From NCBI GenBank assembly GCA_041391385.1, contig JAWKOD010000007.1, forward strand, positions 124,001-188,000: a DNA stretch of 64,000 nt, in the 5' to 3' direction. The notes under the pieces were generated by a model, which made no database searches, was not told the DNA's origin, and saw only the letters and a list, made by a program, of their open reading frames with translations. Below are positions 17,367 to 25,862 of this stretch, one piece after another. The position numbers were made by a program, and so were the translations under genes. This stretch comes from CANIGN01 sp041391385. Its GTDB lineage: Bacteria > Bdellovibrionota > UBA2428. The number at the start of each line of letters is the position of its first letter. Positions within the stretch are counted from its first letter, which is position 1.

Positions 17367-17907
17367 GCTCCTCAAAGTTACGCTTTTTGGTTTTCTTCTC
17401 TTAAATGCAAACGAAGCCTCAAGTGCTTCTTGCTCAAAAAAACTAAAAAAAGCATTCACGTCTAGCTTTTTAGCTCATCAGCAAGGCGGCTGCTATCAAG
17501 CCAATCGATGTCAGATGAACGTTTATTACTTTGTAAAAAAAAACAATTACTCAAAAGATTCACGAAGATACAAAGTTTTGCTCCTTACTCCAACTAAAGA
17601 AGCCAATATCCCCCATGTACAAAGTCTCACTCGCAATGCTTATGGCATCCCTTGGCAGTATCATTTCATCCTTCAGTTTGATGGCCATATTTACGATTTC
17701 GATTTTGGAGATATCCCTACTCCCATTAGTGCCTCAAAATACTTTGAAGCTTTTTACCCCGACACATCTGATTTGCTCATTACTTCCTTTAGCTTTATAG
17801 AATACATTGAGTTTATGGAAAACGGACTTAGTCTTGAGGACGCTATTGCTGAGACTCAAAGCGCCGCCATTCCTTATTCAGAATTCATTCAAGAGGCACC
17901 TCTGTAA
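17356..17907 (+). CDS. Secreted papain-fold protein resembling N-terminal glutamine amidohydrolase (NTAQ1)
   Basis: I chose ATG 17356; an ATG at 17335 would put seven extra residues before the signal peptide. Residues 1-25 form a Sec signal ending EASSAS. The mature protein carries a Cys-His-Asp set placed as in eukaryotic NTAQ1: Cys46 in GGCYQAN (NTAQ1 has SCYCEEN), His103 in PWQYHFIL (WDYHVVL), and Asp114 in HIYDFDFG (FIYDLDT). NTAQ1 deamidates N-terminal glutamine in the cytosol, so a secreted relative must act on something else, or on peptides outside. The gene overlaps ugpE by 11 bases and precedes ugpQ by 50. The fold call rests on motif spacing only; a plain transglutaminase-like protein is the alternative. 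Confidence 0.55.
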   Translation: MRSKLLKVTLFGFLLLNANEASSASCSKKLKKAFTSSFLAHQQGGCYQANRCQMNVYYFVKKNNYSKDSRRYKVLLLTPTKEANIPHVQSLTRNAYGIPWQYHFILQFDGHIYDFDFGDIPTPISASKYFEAFYPDTSDLLITSFSFIEYIEFMENGLSLEDAIAETQSAAIPYSEFIQEAPL

Positions 17908-17957
17908 CTTAAGTTTTTCATCTTGGCCTGAAGCAGAACTTCTTTTAAAGTATATAC

Positions 17958-18672
17958 ATGCTTGTCATTGCACATCGTGGATACTCAGAAAAATACCCTG
18001 AAAACACACTCCTCGCCTTTCAAGAAGCTATCAAACTTAGAGCCTCCGCCATTGAACTCGACATTCACTTAACTAAAGACAACGAACTCGTAGTCACACA
18101 TGATTTTAAACTTGGTCGTTGCGTCCAAGCATCTGGCACTGTGAACACATATACGCTTTCTGAGCTTACAAGCATGGACGCTGGCTCTTTTAAGGGATCT
18201 GAATTTAAAAATGAAAAAGTCCCGAGTCTGGAGTCAGTTCTCTCTTTGATAAATCACCAATGCCCTCTCAATATTGAGATAAAAAGAAACTCTCCTTAGC
18301 CCAAATGCCTATGAAAAAATGGCAGAGAAAGTCTTAATTACTTTAAAAGACTACGGAATCAAAGACATACTCTTTTCTAGCTTTGATCACTACTTTCTTA
18401 AAATTCTAAGACTCAAATCAAAAGAAGCTCGTATTGCAATGCTTGACGATAGAGTAGATCAAGGTCCAAAAATTAACGAGGCCAAAGACCTTAAGGCTGA
18501 AGCCTACAACGTAAACCTTAAGCGCCTCTCAATAGAAAATGTTCATTTCATTAAAGCCGCAGGACTCAAAGTTTTTGCATATACAGTCAAAAACAAACGC
18601 GACCTCGTACTCGCAGATGGGCTCCAAGTAGACGCAATTTTTTCTGATAACCTTGAAGAATGCCTAGCTTAA
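17958..18672 (+). pseudogene. ugpQ: Glycerophosphodiester phosphodiesterase, split by one frameshift
   Basis: Cytoplasmic GDPD-family enzyme that splits glycerophosphodiesters to glycerol-3-phosphate and an alcohol, matching the importer genes upstream. The first part has IAHRGYSEKYPENTLLAF (catalytic HRG and the glutamate) and ELDIHLTKDNELVVTHD. It stops at 18299 after NIEIKRNSP. A one-base shift in the A5 run at 18281-18285 instead gives NIEIKETLLSPNAYEKMAEK, which joins the second part, ending with FAYTVKNKRDLV and the usual DAIFSDN. The whole gene would be about 237 residues, as expected for UgpQ. No signal peptide, so a cytoplasmic enzyme. Either the base is a read error or the gene is newly broken; everything else is intact. 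Confidence 0.85.
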
Positions 18673-18877
18673 CTAGGCGAATAAAGAGTTTGCTTAACTT
18701 GCCCACCTTACTTGACGCAAATGAAGGCGCTGTTTACTCAAGTAAAATCAACAACTTATCCCATGTCAAAGAGACTCATAAATTCTGTTAGTTAAATCAA
18801 GTTTAATTGAATATAGATTTCTTGAATCTCAAGTATCACTCACCTATCTAGGGGGGTATCAACCTAGGAGGTTTTAA

Positions 18878-19780
18878 ATGAATTTTAAAAACAAAGTTTT
18901 CACAATAGTCTTCGCAATGGGAACAAGCCTATCTGTCTATGCCAATACTCAGATGGTTAAAATTGATGGGTCAAGCACTGTGTACCCCATCATCGAAGCT
19001 GTTGCCGAAGAATTCTCTAAAGTTAATCCTAAGATTCGCGTTACAGCAGGTGTTTCTGGAACAGGTGGTGGTTTTAAGAAATTCATCGCTGGTGAAATCG
19101 ACATTTGCGATGCTTCTCGCCCCGTTAAAGATTCAGAAAAAGCTGAACTCACAAAAAAGGGAATTAAATATCACGAAGTTAAAGTCGGTTACGACGGACT
19201 CAGTGTCATTATCAACCCTGCAAATACTTTTGTTGATTACCTAAGCACAGAAGAGCTTGCTAAAATTTGGGCTCCCGGTAGCAAAGTAAAAACTTGGGCA
19301 GACATTCGCAGCACTTGGCCAAAAAAAGAGATTAAACTTTACGGTCCCGGCACAGACAGTGGCACATTCGACTTCTTTACTGAAGTTATCAATGGCAAAT
19401 CACAAGTAAGTCGCTCTGATTTCACTAAGAGTGAAGACGACAACGTTCTTGTAAAAGGTGTAGCAGGTGACAAATTCGCGCTCGCTTACCTAGGACATGC
19501 TTATGTTGAAGAGAATAAAGACTCTCTTAAAGTTGTCCCTATTGGTCCTTCAAAAGAAAAGGCGATTACACCGACCACTGAAACCATCAAGAACAACACT
19601 TATGCTCCGCTTTCTCGCCCACTCTTTATCTATGTCGCAGACAAAAGCTTAAAGAAACCAGAAGTTAAAAGCTTTATTGAATTCATGCTCAAAAACTCAT
19701 CTAAACTCGTGAGTGAAGTAGGATATGTTCCGTTGACTGACATGGAATATCAAACTGAAACAAAAGTTCTTGCGAGGTAA
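18878..19780 (+). CDS. pstS: Periplasmic phosphate-binding protein
   Basis: High-affinity phosphate receptor of the Pst ABC importer. Signal peptide of about 22 residues (ending SVYA). The phosphate-site segments are IDGSSTVYP, VSGTGGGF, DASRPV and GPGTDSGTFDFF. Length 300 matches the family. Start ATG 18878 follows an ideal TAGGAGG site. The 205-base upstream gap holds runs such as GTTAGTTAAAT and TGTCAAAGAGACTCATAAA, which only loosely resemble a Pho box, so PhoB control is plausible but not shown. It heads a pstSCAB operon; no phoU follows. Confidence 0.93.
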   Translation: MNFKNKVFTIVFAMGTSLSVYANTQMVKIDGSSTVYPIIEAVAEEFSKVNPKIRVTAGVSGTGGGFKKFIAGEIDICDASRPVKDSEKAELTKKGIKYHEVKVGYDGLSVIINPANTFVDYLSTEELAKIWAPGSKVKTWADIRSTWPKKEIKLYGPGTDSGTFDFFTEVINGKSQVSRSDFTKSEDDNVLVKGVAGDKFALAYLGHAYVEENKDSLKVVPIGPSKEKAITPTTETIKNNTYAPLSRPLFIYVADKSLKKPEVKSFIEFMLKNSSKLVSEVGYVPLTDMEYQTETKVLAR

Positions 19781-19791
19781 TCACAAGACAA

Positions 19792-20693
19792 ATGATCTTA
19801 CGTTTTGATTTAAGATCTCGAGCCAAATACATGGAGCGCCTCACAAGGGCGCTCCTTTTTTTAATTACGCTCGTACCACTAACCGTCACTATTCTTGTAG
19901 TCGCCACCCTTTGTTATCAAAGCTATGTATTCTTTAGCCAAGTTAACTTTATAACTTTCATCACAGATCTTGAATGGGAACCTCTTATAGAGCCCCGCCA
20001 CTATGGAGTTCTTCCCCTTGTACTTGGAAGTCTGCAGGTTCTTGTTCTTTCATTAGTTTTTGCACTTCCCATCTCGCTGCTCACAGCTATCTATCTCGCA
20101 GAATTTGCCCCTACGCGAATGCGTAATATTCTAAAACCCGCTCTCGAAGTTATTGCTGGTATACCAACAGTTGTTTTTGGTTTCGTTGCCCTCACAGCCA
20201 TTACTCCTTTACTTAAAAATATTTTCCCTACAATTGAAGTCTTTAACTGCTTGAGCGCATCTCTAGTAGTTGCCCTCATGCTACTCCCTATGCTTGTCTC
20301 ACTTTTTGACGATGCTTTTCACAGTGTTCCTCGCTACTTGCGTGACTCTGCGTACGGGCTAGGAGCAACGGCCACAGAAGTCATCTGGGGAGTGCTCCTC
20401 CCTGCCGTTAAAGGTCGCTGTACAGCAGCCGTACTCTTATCTGCCTCTAGGGCCTTGGGCGAAACTATGGCCGTTACCCTTGCGGCAGGATCAACGCTCG
20501 ACTCAGCATTAACCCGCTTGAAAGCATACAAACGATGACGGCCTATATCGTGCAAGTAAGTCTTGGAGATATGCCCGCAGGTGGCATTGAATCGCTCACC
20601 ACCTACGCTGTAGCCCTTGTGCTTTTTGTGATGTGCTTTTTCTTAAACTCTTTTGGGATCAGACTCATGAAGGGAGATCAACTTGGCGCTTAG
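19792..20693 (+). pseudogene. pstC: Phosphate ABC permease PstC, split by one frameshift
   Basis: Inner-membrane permease of the phosphate importer. The open part (to 20538) has the expected helices, the FGFVALTAITPLL region and the ATPase-contact loop with GLGATATEVIWGVLLP. It then reads AAGSTLDSALTRLKAYKR and stops. In the next frame the sequence continues as SINPLESIQTMTAYIVQVSL, the family's normal end, and runs to a stop at 20693, inside the start of pstA. One A is missing near 20490 (TCAAC for TCAAAC). Restored, the protein is about 300 residues. Without repair the last helix is lost and the importer would fail, yet pstS, pstA and pstB are intact, which favours a read error or a very recent mutation. 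Confidence 0.85.
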
Positions 20694-21564
20694 TGAAATT
20701 GCAGACGCACGCATTCAAAAAAGGAGACAAAAAAACAACTTCTTTAAAACATTAACAATTGCTACTCTTGTCATATCTCTTCTTTGCCTTGCTTTCTTTC
20801 TTGTTAAAATACTTGTCGACGGCCTTCCTTTTTTAAATTTTAATTTTTTAAATTCTTATGTTTCACGTAAGCCCGCTGAAGCTGGCATCAAAGCAGCACT
20901 TGCCGGAAGTTTTTGGATCATGCTTCTCACGGGGCTTTTTAGTATCCCATTAGGAATTGGTTCGGCTGTCTTTATTCAAGAATATCTTCCATCAAAAAGT
21001 CGCTGGAGAAATCTTTTTATTCTCAATCTCTCGAACCTCGCAGGCCTCCCCTCAATCCTTTATGGTCTTTTGGGCTTGACCCTTTTTGCACGAACCTTTG
21101 GCTTAGGTGGCAGCCTCCTCACGGGAGCTCTCACCATGAGTCTTCTCATTTTACCCACAATCGTCATTACCTCTATTGAAGCGCTTCGCTCTGTCCCCAA
21201 GAACTTACGCGAAGGGGCATTTGCACTAGGGGCACGTAAATGGCAAGTAATTCTTGGCAATGTCCTTCCGAGTGCGCTACCCGGAATACTCACGGGACTC
21301 ATCCTCGCCTCTTCTCGAGCTATTGGTGAAGCAGCTCCTCTCATTGTTGTTGGTGGCCTCAGCTTTGTAGCATTTGTACCTCAAACTCCCATGGATCAAT
21401 TCACGGTACTTCCCCTACAAATTTTCAACTGGGCGTCTAGACCACAAAAATCTTTTCATGACTTAGCAGCCGCAGGCATTTTAGTGCTGATGGCTATGCT
21501 TCTCGCCTTCAACCTCATTTCGATCCTTTTAAGGTATTACTATGGAAAAAAATCAAAATACTAA
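20683..21564 (+). CDS. pstA: Phosphate ABC permease
   Basis: Second membrane subunit of the Pst importer, 293 residues with about six helices. LREGAFALGARKWQVILGNV is the ATPase-contact loop, and ASSRAIGEAAPLIVVG is a PstA signature. The start is TTG 20683, chosen because AAGGGAGATC lies about 7 bases upstream; it overlaps the restored end of pstC by 11 bases. Its 3' end overlaps pstB by 23 bases. Confidence 0.9.
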   Translation: MALSEIADARIQKRRQKNNFFKTLTIATLVISLLCLAFFLVKILVDGLPFLNFNFLNSYVSRKPAEAGIKAALAGSFWIMLLTGLFSIPLGIGSAVFIQEYLPSKSRWRNLFILNLSNLAGLPSILYGLLGLTLFARTFGLGGSLLTGALTMSLLILPTIVITSIEALRSVPKNLREGAFALGARKWQVILGNVLPSALPGILTGLILASSRAIGEAAPLIVVGGLSFVAFVPQTPMDQFTVLPLQIFNWASRPQKSFHDLAAAGILVLMAMLLAFNLISILLRYYYGKKSKY

Positions 21565-22357
21565 AGAAACACTCTTACGACTTGCGAGCCATAAGCATCC
21601 TTCTGAATATTTGCTGCGCACAGAAGAACTCTCGATTTCTTTTGGAACAAAAAAAGTTGTAAAAAGTGTGTCTCTTAAAATGGATCGCAACAAAGTATTA
21701 GCGATCATAGGCCCTTCTGGATGTGGAAAAAGTACTTTCTTAAGAGCCATTAATAGGATGCACGATTTTACTCCCGAGGCGATTGTTGAAGGAAAAGTTT
21801 TTTTTGAAGGAAAAAATATTTTTGTAAAACGAGAAATACACCCCATTGAATTAAGACAACACGTGGGAATGCTTTTTCAAAAACCCAATCCTTTTCCAAA
21901 ATCTATTTATAAAAATATAGAATGGGCTCTTAAACTACACGGATTTGCAAACTCCGAAATTCCAGGACGCATTGAACAGTCGCTAAAAAGAGTTGCCCTT
22001 TGGGACGAAGTCAGTACGCGACTTAAAGACGAAGCACTGGACCTCTCTGGTGGGCAGCAGCAGCGCCTCTGCCTTGCGCGCTCTCTCGCCCTTGAACCCG
22101 AACTCTTACTTATGGATGAACCCTGCTCAGCGCTTGACCCCAAGTCGACTGCAAAAATTGAAGAACTTATCAAAGAACTCAAACAAAGTATTTCTATTGT
22201 CATTGTGACTCACAACATGGGCCAAGCTCAGCGTGTTGCCGACGAAACAGCTTTTTTTCTCAGTGGCAAACTCATTGAAATGGGTCCTACTTCAGGAGTC
22301 TTTCACACACCTCAGCACAAAGAAACTCGCGACTATGTGAGTGGCAAATTCGGATAG
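21542..22357 (+). CDS. pstB: Phosphate ABC transporter ATPase
   Basis: Cytoplasmic ATPase of the Pst importer. Walker A GPSGCGKST near residue 58, the PstB hallmark FLRAINRMHDF just after it, FQKPNPFPKSIY at the Q-loop, signature LSGGQQQRLCLARS, and Walker B LLMDEPCSALDP. About 30 residues precede the ABC fold, a usual PstB extension. Last gene of the pst operon, with no PhoU after it; the next gene is convergent 20 bases away. Confidence 0.93.
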   Translation: MEKNQNTKETLLRLASHKHPSEYLLRTEELSISFGTKKVVKSVSLKMDRNKVLAIIGPSGCGKSTFLRAINRMHDFTPEAIVEGKVFFEGKNIFVKREIHPIELRQHVGMLFQKPNPFPKSIYKNIEWALKLHGFANSEIPGRIEQSLKRVALWDEVSTRLKDEALDLSGGQQQRLCLARSLALEPELLLMDEPCSALDPKSTAKIEELIKELKQSISIVIVTHNMGQAQRVADETAFFLSGKLIEMGPTSGVFHTPQHKETRDYVSGKFG

Positions 22358-22377
22358 TCTCCACCAAAGTATCTAAA

Positions 22378-23932
22378 TTAGCCGGAAGCTAATAAATTTC
22401 GACAAGAGCGCACGAGGTTTTGTTTGGGCTCGCTACCTAACCCATAAAAGCGATTATAAATTATTTGAACCTCGGATAAGGGAAGATTTGAAAGCCCCGT
22501 GGCTTCAATAAAGTCCTTTAAAGGAAGCTGCTGTTTTTGACGCAATTGCAGCTCTACTGCAGGGCCCATTTGTATCCCGTTCTCGATAGAAAGCTGCCGT
22601 ATAACGTAATTCAAATCTGACTTTAGATACTGCCTCTTATCGTTTATTTTTGGAATTAAGCCTGAAATAGCAACTATTTTTCTTTCGCCTGGCTTCATGA
22701 TACGTGAAGCAACAAAAGTACCCACTTTCATAATCGCCACGTTAGAAAAGTTAACAACAGTAGCGGCTTTGTTCAGCCCCATACCAAGAAGACTCTGGTA
22801 AGCGGTATCGACAATTCCCGCACTATAAAGAAGAATAGAGGCAGTTGTAAAATTGAGAACACCTTTTTGAAGAAGTGTTCTGACACCTTGTTGTTTTTTT
22901 GCATCTCCCCAGAGTTCCACGGCAGAATTCGCAAGAAAATAACTAAAAAACTCCGCTGTATTCGGACTTTCAGAAAGCTTAGTTACGCCCTTATCCATTA
23001 CACTCAACCCGGCCATGTAGGCTGTAAGTCGTGTCCCGTAATTTACAAAGAAATTAATAAAAAGACTGATCGATATAGATTTAAATGTTTTGTTATTATT
23101 AAACCAGTTAAAAAATGGAAACCATTTAAGCTTTTCAAGCTCAGGGTGATCTGTTGTGAAAAAGAATTTCACTTCGGTTGCCCATTGTGCAAAGTCATAC
23201 GCCTTATAGCCAAAAGCTGCGGTAACGCTGGCCCGAAAAGCTGCGAGTATTCCACCAACCCAATTCCACCCATAGCGCGAAATGGTTAAGGTAAACGCAA
23301 TGGTCCCTTTTGCAGTTGCCACCATATACGCAGCAAAGGAAGTCGCACGTGGTTTATCGCTCAGCTTTTCGTACCACTTTCGATTCCATTCCTTTAACTG
23401 GAGGACTTCCCCCTCAACGACGTCTTTCATAACTAGAATCGCCCCTTTTTGCTCGGGATCAAAAACTTGGATCAATTGATTGTCCAATTCTTTTCGCACG
23501 TTATCTAATTCCAGAAGACGTTCATCGACATCAAAATAGGAATAGCGAAGTTTAATGATTGTGTGTTTTCCAATTTGAGCATCAAAAGCTTTCATCACAT
23601 GAGCAACAAACTCAGTGACGCGCTCTTGGGGGAGGTTTTTAGGAACAACAATCTCGAGTGTCATGGCAGCTTTGTTGCCATCCGGAAGTAAAGAAGCTCC
23701 GTGTTCGTCTATAAAGTGACTAGGAATTGCTGCGACTTCAGCAGCTGTTTTGTATTCTCCACCATCTACAACATAGTGGGCAGGATATTTTTTCCCCGTT
23801 GAAGGATCTGTTGCCTCTCTATGGAAACTCAAAACGCATGGGCGGAGTCAAATCTTGAGCAGCTAATGAATGAGTAAACAGAAGACAGCAAAATCCATAC
23901 AGAAGCCAGAAATAGCTGTTTTTTCGCACCAT
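22378..23932 (-). pseudogene. Exported membrane-associated protein of unknown function, probable frameshift after the signal peptide
   Basis: The long frame (from TTG 23841, reading SFHREATDPSTG) codes 484 residues with a charged N-terminal half and several hydrophobic segments between about 160 and 380. It lacks an export signal. Just upstream, in another frame from ATG 23932, a clear signal peptide reads FWLLYGFCCLLFTHSLAAQD and runs on as LTPPMRF before stopping. The two frames join if the T4 run (A4 at 23831-23834 on the plus strand) loses one base, giving MRLSFHREATD. The joined protein has about 517 residues. A consensus TATAAT lies 13 bases before ATG 23932 on the minus strand. Function is unknown; the last 110 residues are soluble and end with cysteine in VRSCRNLL. 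Confidence 0.6.
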
Positions 23933-24261
23933 AGAAAGCAACCGCATTATAACATAGACACCCCACTCATTTTAAAATTCTTAGAGGTAAAATCGAGCTA
24001 AGATTTGCTCTCACTTAATTTTAAGGATGGATTTTGTATATTATTTATACAATTAGTTCTATCTCAAAGAAGATTTGGATCTAATACATCAAGCACGACT
24101 CACAACCTAAGCCACTGGGAAAGGCTTTTAGATTCCAAATTCTGTGTATGCTTTTCTTCACTTAATTCAATATTACCCAAGGAATGCCTCAAAATTTAAA
24201 ATAATTACGATTCTCCTCGCTAGCGAATAGAGAGAGGTACACTGCGTCACGAAAAGACCCC
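23933..24261 (+). other. Divergent intergenic region, no gene seen
   Basis: A 329-base AT-rich gap between divergent genes. It holds a TATAAT box on the minus strand (23946-23951) for the gene starting at 23932. Near 24036-24050 an imperfect dyad GTATATTATTTATAC could be an operator or merely AT-rich sequence. Short frames on both strands have no start signals or coding look. No RNA gene or repeat was found. Confidence 0.4.
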
Positions 24262-25839
24262 ATGAAAATCAAGCCCTTAGCCCCCATCTTCTTGTTTTTA
24301 CTTCTAGTTTTTATGTCTCCTGCTGCACACTCAGACGCCAGTGACTTAAGGCAGGCAATATTGAATGCCAATTTCTATAGCAGCGACTTATGGGTACTCG
24401 GAAACCAAATCGAAGAATGGGGAGAACTCCAAGAATTCGATCCTGCCGTTCAAAAGAAACTTCTTAAAATTATAGGTTGGACTCGGAGTGGATTTTTTCC
24501 AAATCAAAACATTCACATGCGACAACTCAAAAGAGCCGCTACAAATGTTCTCGTCCTCTACCCGCCCGAAATAAACGCCGACATCCGCGCCATTGCAAAA
24601 GCTCTCAATGCGAGTTCTAGTGATAATTTTTTTTCCAATGACTTAAAAATTACCGACTACTGCTTTACCGCCGAACTCCTTGTAGCTTGGGCCAAAGCCG
24701 GTAATGCAACGGCCCTTGAAGAACTCACTCTTGCCCTTGAAAGTCGAGATAAAATTAAAGTTCTCGAAGTAGAATTCGCTCTTGCCAAACTCCACAACCA
24801 AGATCCTGAATTCATAAAAAACATAGACTCAAAATACTTACGACGTATTCATAATGCACTTGGAAGACCTTGGGTCTACTCAACCCTTCAAGTGACTTAC
24901 AGAAGCGACATGCGCTTTAGTGAGCATGCAAACGAAAGACTTGCATACGCACTTCAGAGCCCCACCGCACCCAATAGCAGCGCAGAAGATATCAAAGTAA
25001 AACTCGATTGGGAACTTGAACACTCTCCCTTTTACTTTCTACAAACAATAGAATTTGCGCAACGCGATCCCGCCTTACTTAGAATTCGAGATGATCTTGC
25101 CCCCATACTCGCCAACGCAATCCAACGGGCCATAGAACTCAATCCTCGATTACGATACGACCCGTATTTTGCCAGTATTATTACACCTACTCTTGAAACT
25201 TATGCGCTCCACTCCCCATTCATCGACAACCTTCTCGCTGACTGGCTAAGTATCGACTTTAAAATACGAACAAATATTATTGGCCTTGATCAAGGCCGCG
25301 AAAAGGCAATCATTTTTGATCTCAGAAACAATGCCATCAATTTACTTATACGCATACAAGAACGTTTTCATTATGCAGAGACAGTGGCCCGTGCTGCTGG
25401 ATTTACAGACGCAGAAAAACGAGCGATCGGATACATTTACTTTCCAGTCGTACAAGAAAACTCCACAATGCTAGATCCAAATGCGCTTAAAAAAGTTCTT
25501 GATTGCAAATACACCACTACATCGAAAAAACTAGACCTTCTTGATTTTCACTTTATGGAAGATCCCCTTGTGCAAAGTGCGGTGATACGTATAGCGCGAG
25601 ATGCACAAGTTCAAAGTCGAGCACTCGATCTTTTAAATACAGCGCCTCACTTAGAGCCAAAGCAAATTTCTGAATTAGGTGCCCTTATGGGTATCACCTC
25701 ACCAAGCGAAGCTGCTACATATTTTCCGTATCACACAAACCTAAGAGGCTATTTTTCAAATCCAACTAATCACATGAGCGGAGTTAAATCTTGTCTGACC
25801 AAACTCCGAACACGGCTATTTGGGCCACGTAGCAAGTAA
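24262..25839 (+). CDS. Secreted helical-repeat-like protein of unknown function
   Basis: A 525-residue exported protein. The signal peptide covers about 25 residues (PIFLFLLLVFMSPAAHSDA). The mature part looks all-helical, with repeated amphipathic segments about 35-40 residues long such as ALEELTLALESRD and AVIRIARDAQVQSRALDLL, in the style of HEAT or TPR-like repeats. No enzyme motif is seen. It is a single gene, convergent on glycyl-tRNA synthetase with 23 bases between stops. The start codon has a weak upstream AAAAGACC. Repeat assignment is tentative. Confidence 0.65.
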   Translation: MKIKPLAPIFLFLLLVFMSPAAHSDASDLRQAILNANFYSSDLWVLGNQIEEWGELQEFDPAVQKKLLKIIGWTRSGFFPNQNIHMRQLKRAATNVLVLYPPEINADIRAIAKALNASSSDNFFSNDLKITDYCFTAELLVAWAKAGNATALEELTLALESRDKIKVLEVEFALAKLHNQDPEFIKNIDSKYLRRIHNALGRPWVYSTLQVTYRSDMRFSEHANERLAYALQSPTAPNSSAEDIKVKLDWELEHSPFYFLQTIEFAQRDPALLRIRDDLAPILANAIQRAIELNPRLRYDPYFASIITPTLETYALHSPFIDNLLADWLSIDFKIRTNIIGLDQGREKAIIFDLRNNAINLLIRIQERFHYAETVARAAGFTDAEKRAIGYIYFPVVQENSTMLDPNALKKVLDCKYTTTSKKLDLLDFHFMEDPLVQSAVIRIARDAQVQSRALDLLNTAPHLEPKQISELGALMGITSPSEAATYFPYHTNLRGYFSNPTNHMSGVKSCLTKLRTRLFGPRSK

Positions 25840-25862
25840 ACGCAGCATACAAAAGCAAAGAA

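Noticed and set aside
18673..18877. Pho box before pstS
   Set aside because: Only loose CTGT/TCAT-like pieces, without the two repeats of the consensus at 11-base spacing.
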